DNA of 64,000 nucleotides from Burkholderia diffusa (lineage in GTDB: Bacteria > Pseudomonadota > Gammaproteobacteria > Burkholderiales > Burkholderiaceae). Shown one piece after another: positions 54,751-62,870 of this stretch. The position numbers and the translations under genes were made by a program. Below the pieces are notes generated by a model. It saw only the letters and a program-made list of their open reading frames with translations. It did not search any database and had not been told where the DNA came from. The number at the start of each line of letters is the position of its first letter. Positions within the stretch are counted from its first letter, which is position 1. The stretch is taken from positions 2,790,001 through 2,854,000 of the forward strand of contig NZ_CP013362.1 in NCBI RefSeq assembly GCF_001718315.1, in the 5' to 3' direction.

Positions 54751-55575
54751 GTGAATCCGACTGAAACAGAAGAACCGCGCGGCGCGATCGAGCTGTCCGT
54801 GCGCCGCACGCGCGGCGGCGCCGTCGAAACCGCGCACGACTATGTCGGCCAGGAATGGCCGGTCGCGCTCGTGTTCAACGGCATCTCGCATGCGGTGATG
54901 ATGTGCACGCCGCGCGACCTGGAGGCGTTCGCGGTCGGCTTTGCTATCTCGGAAGGGATTGTCGAACGCGGCAGCGACATCAAGGACATCGAGGTGATCC
55001 TGCACGCCGACGCGCCGCTGCCGCACGCGGAGGTGCATCTGGAGGTCGTCCAGCAGGCGTTCGCCGCGCTGAAGGACCGCCGCCGCGCGCTCGCGGGCCG
55101 CACCGGCTGCGGCGTGTGCGGGATCGAGAGCATCGACCTGCTCGATCTCGCGCCCGAGCGGGTGCCCGACACCGGCTTTCTCGCGCGCCTCGCGCCCGAC
55201 GCGCTCGCGCGCGCGGCGCACGCGCTGCCGGTGCACCAGGCGCTCACGCGCCTCACCGGCGGCCTGCATGCGGCCGCGTGGTGCGACGCAACAGGCGCGA
55301 TCCGGATGGCGTTCGAGGATGTCGGCCGCCACAACGCGCTCGACAAGCTGATCGGCTCGCTCGTGCTCGCGCGTGCCGACGCGACCGACGGCTTCGTGTT
55401 CCTGTCGAGCCGCGCGAGCTACGAGCTCGTGCGCAAGTCGGCGCGGGTTGGGATCCCGATGGTCGCGACGATCTCCGCGCCGTCGTCGCTCGCGATCGAG
55501 ATCGCGAAGGCGGCCGGCCTGCGCCTGGTCAGTTTCTGCCGGGAAACCGGCCACGTCGATTACGGCACGGCCTGA
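54751..55575 (+). CDS. fdhD: formate dehydrogenase accessory sulfurtransferase FdhD
   Basis: A 274-residue protein that passes sulfur from IscS to the molybdenum cofactor of formate dehydrogenase. The CxxC sulfur-relay motif is intact at Cys120-Cys123 (TGCGVCG), matching E. coli Cys121 and Cys124. The start is GTG at 54751, with GGGAG five bases upstream. It shares its promoter region with the divergent nitrate-reductase-associated gene and faces an enoyl-CoA hydratase gene convergently, 17 bases apart. Confidence 0.93.
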   Translation: MNPTETEEPRGAIELSVRRTRGGAVETAHDYVGQEWPVALVFNGISHAVMMCTPRDLEAFAVGFAISEGIVERGSDIKDIEVILHADAPLPHAEVHLEVVQQAFAALKDRRRALAGRTGCGVCGIESIDLLDLAPERVPDTGFLARLAPDALARAAHALPVHQALTRLTGGLHAAAWCDATGAIRMAFEDVGRHNALDKLIGSLVLARADATDGFVFLSSRASYELVRKSARVGIPMVATISAPSSLAIEIAKAAGLRLVSFCRETGHVDYGTA

Positions 55576-55592
55576 GCTGGCAGGCCGCTCCG

Positions 55593-56360
55593 TCAGTCAA
55601 ACTGACGGAAATCCGGCTTGCGCTTCTCGAAGAATGCGGTCATCGCCTCGCGTGCTTCCGGCGCGCGCAGCATTGCCGAGAAGTGCCCGGCCTCCTCCTT
55701 CATCCGCGCGGCAACGCCCACCCTGCCCGTCTCCTTCAAGAGCGCCTTCGTCACGCGCAGCGACGACGCCGGCAGCGCCGCGAGTTTCGCGGCCTGCTTC
55801 GCCGCGAATGCGTCGAGCTCGGCGGCCGGCAGCACCCGGTTGACGATGCCGATGCGGTGCGCTTCCAGCGCGTCGAACGCTTCGCCGAGCAGCAGCTTCT
55901 CGGCGGCGACCTGATGGCCGGCCAAACGCGGCAGCAGCACGCTCGATGCGGCTTCCGGGCACAGCCCGAGCTGCGCGAACGGCAGCGAGAATGCGGCGGT
56001 GTCGGCCGCGTAGACGAGATCGCAGTGCAGCAGCATCGTCACGCCGACGCCGACCGCGATGCCGGGCACCACGGCGACGATCGGCTTGGCTGCGCCGCTG
56101 ATGCGTGCGAGAAACTGGAATACCGACGCGTTCTCGTCCTTCGGCGGCGACTTCAGGAAATCCTCGAGATCGTTGCCCGCGCTGAAGTTGCCGTCGCTGC
56201 CGCGCAGCACGATCACGCGGACTGCCTTGTCCTCCTGCGCGTCGGCGAGCGCATCGGCCATCGTCTGGTACATCGCCGCCGTCAGCGCGTTCTTCTTCGC
56301 CGGGCGCGCGATCGTGATCGTCATCACGCCGTCGGCGCGCTCCACTTGAATTTCGGCCAC
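55593..56360 (-). CDS. enoyl-CoA hydratase
   Basis: A 255-residue crotonase-fold enzyme that hydrates trans-2-enoyl-CoA in beta-oxidation. The oxyanion-hole segment NFSAGNDLEDF and the later IAVGVGVTMLLHCDLVYA are characteristic. The position equivalent to Glu144 of rat crotonase seems replaced, so isomerase-type or other activity is possible. The start is GTG at 56360, with AGGAG 7-8 bases upstream. It lies downstream of fadA on the same strand but beyond a terminator hairpin. Confidence 0.88.
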   Translation of the reverse strand: MAEIQVERADGVMTITIARPAKKNALTAAMYQTMADALADAQEDKAVRVIVLRGSDGNFSAGNDLEDFLKSPPKDENASVFQFLARISGAAKPIVAVVPGIAVGVGVTMLLHCDLVYAADTAAFSLPFAQLGLCPEAASSVLLPRLAGHQVAAEKLLLGEAFDALEAHRIGIVNRVLPAAELDAFAAKQAAKLAALPASSLRVTKALLKETGRVGVAARMKEEAGHFSAMLRAPEAREAMTAFFEKRKPDFRQFD

Positions 56361-56392
56361 ATCCGTCTCCTTTGACTTTCCTCTTCCGGAAT

Positions 56393-56428
56393 GAAAAACG
56401 GTGCGCAAGCTCGTGGCTCGCGCACCGT
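56393..56428 (-). terminator. intrinsic terminator between fadA and the enoyl-CoA hydratase gene
   Basis: ACGGTGCGC (56398-56406) pairs with GCGCACCGT (56420-56428), a 9-bp stem with a 13-base loop. On the minus strand it is followed by TTTTTC. It should end most of the transcript from the beta-oxidation genes upstream. Confidence 0.75.
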
Positions 56429-56450
56429 GATCGCTACTGTCCCGCTCCGC

Positions 56451-57650
56451 TTACAGGCGTTCGATGATGCCCGCCGCGCCCATGCCGGTGCCGACGCACA
56501 TCGTGACCATCCCGTACTTCAGGTTGCGGCGGCGCAGGCCGTGCACGACGGTCGCCGCACGGATTGCGCCGGTCGCGCCGAGCGGGTGGCCCAGCGCGAT
56601 CGCGCCGCCGACCGGGTTGACCTTCGACGGGTCGAGGCCGAGATCGCGGATCACCGCCAGCGATTGCGCGGCGAATGCCTCGTTCAGCTCGATCCAGTCG
56701 AGGTCGTCCTGCTTCAGGCCGGCGGCCTTCAGCGCGGCCGGGATCGCTTCCTTCGGCCCGATGCCCATGATTTCCGGCGGCACGCCGCGCACCGCGAAGC
56801 TCACGAAGCGCGCGAGCGGCGTCAGGTTGAATTCCTTGAGCACCTTCTCCGATACGACCAGCAGCGCGCCCGCGCCGTCCGACGTCTGCGAGCTGTTGCC
56901 GGCCGTGACCGAGCCCTTGTTCGCGAACACCGTGCGCAGCTTCGCGAGGCCTTCGAGCGACGTGTCCGCGCGCGGGCCTTCGTCCAGCTTGATCTCCCGC
57001 GTCGTCACGTCGACTTCCCCGGTCGCGAGGTTCGGGAAACGCTCGGTGATCGTGTACGCGGCGATTTCGTCGCCGAACTCGCCGGCCTGCTGCGCGGCGA
57101 GCGCCTTGCGGTGCGACTCGACAGAGAACGCGTCCTGGTCTTCGCGGCTCACCTTCCACTGCTCGGCGACGCGCTCGGCGGTCAAGCCCATTCCGTATGC
57201 GATGCCGAAATCCTCGCTGCGATCGAAGATGTGCGGCGACATCGACGGCTTGTTGCCCATCATCGGCACCATGCTCATCGATTCGCAGCCGCCCGCGAGC
57301 AACGCGTCCGATTCGCCGACGCGAATGCGGTCCGCCGCCATCGCCAGCGCCGTGATGCCCGACGCGCAGAAGCGGTTGACCGTCACGCCGCCGACCGTCT
57401 GCGGCAGACCCGCGAGCAGCGCGCCCATGCGCGCAACGTTCAAGCCCTGCTCGGCTTCCGGAATCGCGCAGCCGATGATCGCGTCCTCGATCACCTTCGT
57501 GTCGAGGCCGGGCACCTGCGCGACCGCCGACTTGATCGCGTGAACCAGCAGCTCGTCGGGGCGCGTGTTCTTGAAGACACCGCGCGGAGCCTTGCCGATC
57601 GGGGTGCGGCTTGCGGCGACGATGTATGCGTCTTGCAGTTGTTTGCTCAT
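56451..57650 (-). CDS. fadA: acetyl-CoA acyltransferase (3-ketoacyl-CoA thiolase)
   Basis: A 399-residue thiolase that cleaves 3-ketoacyl-CoA to acetyl-CoA and a shortened acyl-CoA, the last step of beta-oxidation. The active-site residues are Cys95 (NRFCASG), His355 (GHPLG) and Cys385 (MCVGTGMG). It lies 26 bases downstream of the FadB-like gene, and the two products are expected to work together. A terminator follows. Confidence 0.93.
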   Translation of the reverse strand: MSKQLQDAYIVAASRTPIGKAPRGVFKNTRPDELLVHAIKSAVAQVPGLDTKVIEDAIIGCAIPEAEQGLNVARMGALLAGLPQTVGGVTVNRFCASGITALAMAADRIRVGESDALLAGGCESMSMVPMMGNKPSMSPHIFDRSEDFGIAYGMGLTAERVAEQWKVSREDQDAFSVESHRKALAAQQAGEFGDEIAAYTITERFPNLATGEVDVTTREIKLDEGPRADTSLEGLAKLRTVFANKGSVTAGNSSQTSDGAGALLVVSEKVLKEFNLTPLARFVSFAVRGVPPEIMGIGPKEAIPAALKAAGLKQDDLDWIELNEAFAAQSLAVIRDLGLDPSKVNPVGGAIALGHPLGATGAIRAATVVHGLRRRNLKYGMVTMCVGTGMGAAGIIERL

Positions 57651-57676
57651 TTCAGACTCCTTGCCTTGTCGCTCGC

Positions 57677-60112
57677 TCAGTTACGCACCGGCTTGCCGGT
57701 CTGCAACATGCCCATGATCCGTTCCTGCGTCTTCTGCGTGCCGAGCAGCTCGACGAATGCGCGGCGCTCGAGCGCGAGCAGCCATTGCTCGTCGACGAGG
57801 CTGCCGGCTTCGACGTCGCCGCCGCACACGGCTTCGGCGATGCGGCTCGCGATCAGGAAGTCGTGGTCGCTGATGAAGCGGCCGTCACGCATGTTGACGA
57901 GCGATGCCTTGATCGTCGCGATGGCCGAGCGGCCCGCGACCGGCACGTCCTTCGCGCGCAGCGGCGCACGGTAGCCGACGGCCGCCAGCGCGCGTGCTTC
58001 CTTCTTCGCGGTATCGAGCAGCTCGAACACGTTGAAGATGATCGTGTCGGACGGCTTCAGGTAGCCCATCGCGCGTGCATCGTGCGCCGACGACGATACC
58101 TTTGCCATCGCCGCGTTCTCGAACGACTTCGTGACGAACTTCAGGATGTCGGTGGTCGCGTTCGCGGCCGTTGCCGCATCCGCCGCGCGCAGCGCCGCTT
58201 CCTTCAGCCCGCCGCCCGCCGGCACGAGGCCGACGCCCACTTCGACGAGACCGATGTAGCTCTCGACGTGCACGACGCGCTTCGCGCTGTGCAGCATCAG
58301 CTCGCACCCGCCGCCGAGCGCGATGCCCGACACGGCCGCAACGACCGGCACGTTCGCGTACTTGACGCGCAGCATGCCTTCCTGGAATTTCTTCACGAAC
58401 GGCTCGATGCCCTTCGCGCCGCCCATCATGAACGCGGGCATCGCCTCTTCGAGGTTCGCACCGGCCGAGAACGGGCCGCCCGGTGTGCCGAGCTTCAGCG
58501 ACGTCGGCTGCCAGATCACCACGCCCTTGTAGTCCTTCTCCGCGAGTTCGATCGCCTGCACGAGGCCGTCGATCACGCTCGGCCCGATCGTGTTCATCTT
58601 CGACTTGAACGATACGATCACGACGTCGTCTTCACCTGCACGATCGTCGACCCATGCACGCACCGCGTCGGTCTCGAACAGCGTCTTGCCGTACGTCCTC
58701 GGATCGGCGCCCGCTTCACCGAGCAGCGGCGCGCGGAACACCTGCCTGTCGTAGACGGCGAGATCGGAACGCGGCACGAAGCGCTTCGACGCCGGCGCCC
58801 ACGAGCCTTCGGCCGTGTGCACACCGCCCTTCTCGGCAACCGGGCCTTCGAGAACCCACGACGGCAGCGGCACGTTCGCGAGCGCCTTGCCGGCCGCGAT
58901 GTCTTCCTGCACCCACTCGGCGACCTGCTTCCAGCCGGCGGCCTGCCAGCCTTCGAACGGGCCTTCATTCCAGCCGAAGCCCCAGCGGATCGCGAGATCG
59001 ACGTCGCGCGCGTTGTCGGCGATCGACTCGAGATGCACGCCGATGTAGTGGAACACGTCGCGGAAGATCGACCACAGGAACTGCGCGTGCGGATGGTTCG
59101 TTTCGCGCAGCAGCTTCAGGCGCTCCGCCGGCGGGCGCTTCAGGATGCGGCCGACGGTTTCGTCCGCCTTCGCGCCCGAATCGACGTAGGTGCCCGTCTT
59201 CGCGTCGAGCACCTTGATCGCCTTGCCTTCCTTCTTGTAGAAACCGCCGCCCGTCTTCTGGCCGAGCGCGCCCTGCTTCACCAGCTCGGCGAGCACGGCT
59301 GGCGTCTGGTAGACCGGGAAGAACGGATCGTCGGCGAGGTTGTCCTGCATCGTCTTGATCACGTGCGCCATCGTGTCGAGGCCGACTACGTCCGCGGTGC
59401 GGAACGTCGCCGACTTCGCGCGGCCGAGGCGGCTGCCCGTCAGGTCGTCGACTTCGTCGAAGCGCAGGCCGAATTTCGCGGCCTCGGTGATCACCGCGAG
59501 GATCGAGAAGATGCCGACGCGGTTCGCGATGAAGTTCGGCGTGTCCTTCGCTCGCACGACGCCCTTGCCGACGATGCTCGTCAGGAAGGTCTCGAGCTGG
59601 TCGAGGATCTCCGGACGCGTATGCGCGGTCGGGATCAGCTCGACGAGATGCATGTAGCGCGGCGGGTTGAAGAAGTGCACGCCGCAGAAGCGCGCCTTCA
59701 GTTCGTCCGAGAAACCTTCGGACAACTTCGTGATCGACAGGCCCGACGTGTTGGTCGCGAAGATCGCATTCGGTGCGATGTGCGGCGCGACCTTCTTGTA
59801 CAGGTCGTGCTTCCAGTCCATCCGCTCGGCGATCGCCTCGATCACGACGTCGCACTCGGCGAGCTTCGCGATGTCGTCTTCGTAGTTCGCTGCTTCGAGG
59901 TATTTCGCGTCGTCCTTCACGCCGAACGGCGCGGGCGACAGCTTCTTCAGGTTTTCGATCGCCTTCAGCGCGATCGCGTTTTTCGGGCCTTCCTTGGCCG
60001 GCAGGTCGAACAGCAGCACCGGCACGCGCGCGTTGACGAGATGCGCGGCGATCTGCGCGCCCATCACGCCGGCGCCCAGCACGGCGACCTTGCGAATCAG
60101 GAAATTGCTCAC
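57677..60112 (-). CDS. fadB: bifunctional 3-hydroxyacyl-CoA dehydrogenase/enoyl-CoA hydratase (FadB-like)
   Basis: An 811-residue multifunctional beta-oxidation enzyme. The N-terminal half is the NAD-dependent 3-hydroxyacyl-CoA dehydrogenase (GAGVMG at 13-18, FFNPP motif). The C-terminal half is an enoyl-CoA hydratase (GGPFSAGANLEEA, then VVAAVSGIALGGGCELML). This order is the reverse of E. coli FadB and matches Cupriavidus-type and Bacillus FadN-type proteins. The start is GTG at 60112, with GGAG seven bases upstream. It lies between the acyl-CoA dehydrogenase and fadA in one operon. Confidence 0.93.
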   Translation of the reverse strand: MSNFLIRKVAVLGAGVMGAQIAAHLVNARVPVLLFDLPAKEGPKNAIALKAIENLKKLSPAPFGVKDDAKYLEAANYEDDIAKLAECDVVIEAIAERMDWKHDLYKKVAPHIAPNAIFATNTSGLSITKLSEGFSDELKARFCGVHFFNPPRYMHLVELIPTAHTRPEILDQLETFLTSIVGKGVVRAKDTPNFIANRVGIFSILAVITEAAKFGLRFDEVDDLTGSRLGRAKSATFRTADVVGLDTMAHVIKTMQDNLADDPFFPVYQTPAVLAELVKQGALGQKTGGGFYKKEGKAIKVLDAKTGTYVDSGAKADETVGRILKRPPAERLKLLRETNHPHAQFLWSIFRDVFHYIGVHLESIADNARDVDLAIRWGFGWNEGPFEGWQAAGWKQVAEWVQEDIAAGKALANVPLPSWVLEGPVAEKGGVHTAEGSWAPASKRFVPRSDLAVYDRQVFRAPLLGEAGADPRTYGKTLFETDAVRAWVDDRAGEDDVVIVSFKSKMNTIGPSVIDGLVQAIELAEKDYKGVVIWQPTSLKLGTPGGPFSAGANLEEAMPAFMMGGAKGIEPFVKKFQEGMLRVKYANVPVVAAVSGIALGGGCELMLHSAKRVVHVESYIGLVEVGVGLVPAGGGLKEAALRAADAATAANATTDILKFVTKSFENAAMAKVSSSAHDARAMGYLKPSDTIIFNVFELLDTAKKEARALAAVGYRAPLRAKDVPVAGRSAIATIKASLVNMRDGRFISDHDFLIASRIAEAVCGGDVEAGSLVDEQWLLALERRAFVELLGTQKTQERIMGMLQTGKPVRN

Positions 60113-60190
60113 GGGATGTCTCCGGATAATGTCGTGCAGCGCGGGTTGTGTGGGCTGCACGGCGAAGTGAGTACCAGGAACCGTTGCGTT

Positions 60191-60217
60191 CGGGCGGCGC
60201 GCGACGCGCACCGCCCG
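60191..60217 (-). repeat. intercistronic hairpin between acyl-CoA dehydrogenase and fadB-like genes
   Basis: CGGGCGG (60191-60197) pairs with CCGCCCG (60211-60217), and the stem can extend inward past one mismatch. There is no T run. It lies just after the acyl-CoA dehydrogenase stop codon and may affect mRNA stability. Confidence 0.4.
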
Positions 60218-60225
60218 GACTCGCG

Positions 60226-62013
60226 TCAGAACAGCGATTCGTCGACTTCCATCAGCGTCTTCGAACCGGCGCGCGCGGCGCGGATCGTCGCCGCCGTCTC
60301 GGGCAGCAGGCGCGCGAAATAGAAGCGGGCGGTCGCGAGCTTCGACTTGTAGAACGGGTCGCCCGATGCTTCCTTGTCGAGCGCGAGACGCGCCATGCGC
60401 GCCCAGAAGTACGAGAACACCAGGTGGCCGACGGTGCGCAGGTACGGCACGGCGGCGGCGCCGACTTCGTCCGGGTTCTGCATTGCCTTCATGCCGATTT
60501 CCATCGTCAGCTTCTGCACCTTGTCGCCGATGTCGGCGAGCGGGTTGATGAACTCGGCCATCTCCGGCTTCACACCTTCGGCTTCCGCGAATTCGGTGAC
60601 GAGCTTGCCGAACTTCTTCAGCTTCGCGCCCATGTCGCCGAGCACCTTGCGGCCCAGCAGGTCGAGCGACTGGATCGAGTTCGTGCCTTCGTAGATCATG
60701 TTGATCCGCGCGTCGCGCACGTACTGCTCCATGCCCCACTCGGAGATGAAGCCGTGACCGCCGTAGATCTGCATTGCATGGTTGGTCGACTCGAACGCGT
60801 TGTCGGTCAGGAATGCCTTGATGATCGGCGTGAGCAGCGCGACGAGATCGGCCGCTTCCTTGCGCACCGCTTCGTCAGCGTGCGACAGCTCCTTGTCGAT
60901 CTGCAGCGCGGACCAGTACGTGAACGCACGCGCGCCTTCCGCGTACGCCTTCTGCGTGAGCAGCATGCGACGCACGTCCGGGTGCACGATGATCGGGTCG
61001 GCCGGCTTGTCCGGTGCCTTCGGGCCCGTCAGCGAGCGCATCTGCAGGCGCTCCTTCGCGTACGTCAGCGAGTTCTGGTACGCGACTTCCGTCAGGCCGA
61101 GGCCCTGCATGCCGACGCCCAGACGCGCGGCGTTCATCATCACGAACATCGCGTTGAGGCCCTTGTTCGGCTCGCCGACCATCCAGCCCTTCGCGTTGTC
61201 GAGGTTCATCACGCACGTCGAGTTGCCGTGGATGCCCATCTTGTGTTCGATCGAGCCGCACTTGATGCCGTTGCGCTCGCCCGGCTCGCCCGCAGCGTCC
61301 GGAATGAATTTCGGCACGATGAACAGCGAGATCCCCTTCGTGCCTTGCGGCGCGTCCGGCAGGCGCGCGAGCACGAGGTGGATGATGTTCTTCGACATGT
61401 CGTGCTCGCCGCTCGAAATGAAGATCTTCGTGCCGCTGATCGAGTACGAGCCGTCGCCGTTCGGTTCGGCCTTGGTGCGCAGGATGCCGAGATCGGTGCC
61501 GCAGTGCGGCTCGGTCAGGCACATCGTGCCCGTCCATTCGCCCGACACGAGCTTCGGCAGGTAGCGTTGCTGCAGTTCCGGCGCGCCGTGCGCGTGCAGG
61601 CATTCGTAGGCGCCATGCGACAGGCCCGGATACATCGTCCATGCCTGGTTCGCCGAGTTCAGCATTTCGTAGAGCGCGTTGTTCACGAACGCGGGCAGGC
61701 CCTGGCCGCCGTAGTCCGGATCGCAGCCGAGCGCCGGCCAGCCGGCCTCGACGTACTGCTGATACGCTTCCTTGAAGCCGGTCGGGGTCTTCACGACGCC
61801 GTCGCCTTCATACGTGCAACCTTCGCGGTCGCCGATCTGGTTCAGCGGGAACAGTACCTCGGAGCAGAATTTGCCCGCTTCCTCGAGGACCTGGTTGATC
61901 GTGTCGGCGTCGAGGTCCGCATGCCGCGGCATTTGCTTGACCTCGGCTTCGACGTTCAGAAGCTCGTGCAACACGAATTGCATGTCGCGCAGCGGCGCGG
62001 CGTACTGTCCCAT
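60226..62013 (-). CDS. acyl-CoA dehydrogenase
   Basis: A 595-residue FAD enzyme that introduces the trans-2 double bond into acyl-CoA. The flavin-binding block (TMCLTEPHCGTDLG), the substrate loop and the catalytic base Glu442 (IYEGTNSIQSLDLLG) are visible. The extra C-terminal domain beyond the usual 380 residues places it with the long ACAD subgroup used for medium- to long-chain substrates in betaproteobacteria. GGAGAG precedes the ATG at 62013. It is the first enzyme gene after the TetR regulator and begins the beta-oxidation operon. Confidence 0.93.
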   Translation of the reverse strand: MGQYAAPLRDMQFVLHELLNVEAEVKQMPRHADLDADTINQVLEEAGKFCSEVLFPLNQIGDREGCTYEGDGVVKTPTGFKEAYQQYVEAGWPALGCDPDYGGQGLPAFVNNALYEMLNSANQAWTMYPGLSHGAYECLHAHGAPELQQRYLPKLVSGEWTGTMCLTEPHCGTDLGILRTKAEPNGDGSYSISGTKIFISSGEHDMSKNIIHLVLARLPDAPQGTKGISLFIVPKFIPDAAGEPGERNGIKCGSIEHKMGIHGNSTCVMNLDNAKGWMVGEPNKGLNAMFVMMNAARLGVGMQGLGLTEVAYQNSLTYAKERLQMRSLTGPKAPDKPADPIIVHPDVRRMLLTQKAYAEGARAFTYWSALQIDKELSHADEAVRKEAADLVALLTPIIKAFLTDNAFESTNHAMQIYGGHGFISEWGMEQYVRDARINMIYEGTNSIQSLDLLGRKVLGDMGAKLKKFGKLVTEFAEAEGVKPEMAEFINPLADIGDKVQKLTMEIGMKAMQNPDEVGAAAVPYLRTVGHLVFSYFWARMARLALDKEASGDPFYKSKLATARFYFARLLPETAATIRAARAGSKTLMEVDESLF

Positions 62014-62071
62014 GACTCTCTCCAAAGGTGGGCAAAACGGCTCGAGCTCCTGGCGGGCGGATCACGCGCCG

Positions 62072-62671
62072 CTAACGGCTCTCGCTCTGATACGAAACGA
62101 TCGTCTTTTCCAGCGCGGCCCATGTGAGGCGCACGGCATCCGGCGAATGCAGGAATCGTGCGTCGTGATGCAGGCCGAGCGTGAAGCTGTACAACTCGAA
62201 GAGCATCAGGTCCGGATCCGTATCCGCACGCAGATGGCCTTCTTCCTTCGCCTGCGAAATGGCACGCAGCATCGCGGCACGCCAGGCCGTCACGCTCGCG
62301 ATCAACTGCTCGCGCACGGGGCTGTCAGGCCGGTCGTCGTACTCGACGGCGCCGCTGATGTAGATGCATCCGGTCGTCACCTCCTGGATGCGCTTCTCCG
62401 TCCAGCGGGCCAGCATCGCCCGAAGGCGCGGCAAGCCTCGCGGCTCGCGCAGGCTCGGAAAGAACACCTCGTTTTCGAAACGATGGTGATACTCGCGGAC
62501 GACCTCGACCTGCAGGTCCTCGCGCGATCCGAAGTGCGCGAACACACCACTCTTGCTCATCTGCATGCGCTCGGCCAGCAGGCCGATCGTCAGCCCCTCC
62601 AGCCCGTCACGGCTGGCGAGGTCCAAAGCAGCTTCGAGTATCGCGGCACGCGTCTGTTCGCCTTTTCGCAT
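62072..62671 (-). CDS. TetR/AcrR-family transcriptional regulator
   Basis: A 199-residue repressor with an N-terminal TetR helix-turn-helix (residues 6-52; GLEGLTIGLLAERMQMSKSGVFAHF) and a C-terminal ligand domain. It lies directly upstream of the acyl-CoA dehydrogenase, fadB-like and fadA genes on the same strand, so it probably senses an acyl-CoA and represses beta-oxidation, as PsrA and FadR do elsewhere. No good ribosome site precedes the ATG at 62671. A perfect inverted repeat lies 25 bases upstream, a likely autoregulatory operator. Confidence 0.88.
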   Translation of the reverse strand: MRKGEQTRAAILEAALDLASRDGLEGLTIGLLAERMQMSKSGVFAHFGSREDLQVEVVREYHHRFENEVFFPSLREPRGLPRLRAMLARWTEKRIQEVTTGCIYISGAVEYDDRPDSPVREQLIASVTAWRAAMLRAISQAKEEGHLRADTDPDLMLFELYSFTLGLHHDARFLHSPDAVRLTWAALEKTIVSYQSESR

Positions 62672-62685
62672 AGCTATTTCTGTAA

Positions 62686-62715
62686 CCGTTCGGGGGTTCG
62701 AATAAAATCGAACGG
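62686..62715. promoter_or_regulatory. candidate operator of the TetR-family regulator
   Basis: GTTCGA-ATAAAA-TCGAAC (62696-62713) is a perfect inverted repeat with 6-bp arms. A second overlapping pairing, CCGTTCG (62686-62692) with CGAACGG (62709-62715), is also perfect. The site lies just upstream of the regulator's start codon, as expected for autorepression. No copy was seen before the acyl-CoA dehydrogenase gene. Confidence 0.5.
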
Positions 62716-62870
62716 CCGTACTATTATTGAGTGCGGCCGCTCGCGAAACAAGGAAATTATTAGAAACCGGTGTCTAACCGAGCCGCTATTTTGCGCGATT
62801 CCGGCGGGACCGGAGCGGCTTTTCCGCACGAACGTGCGGACAGATTTTTGAAGCGAATGCTTAGTCCGTA

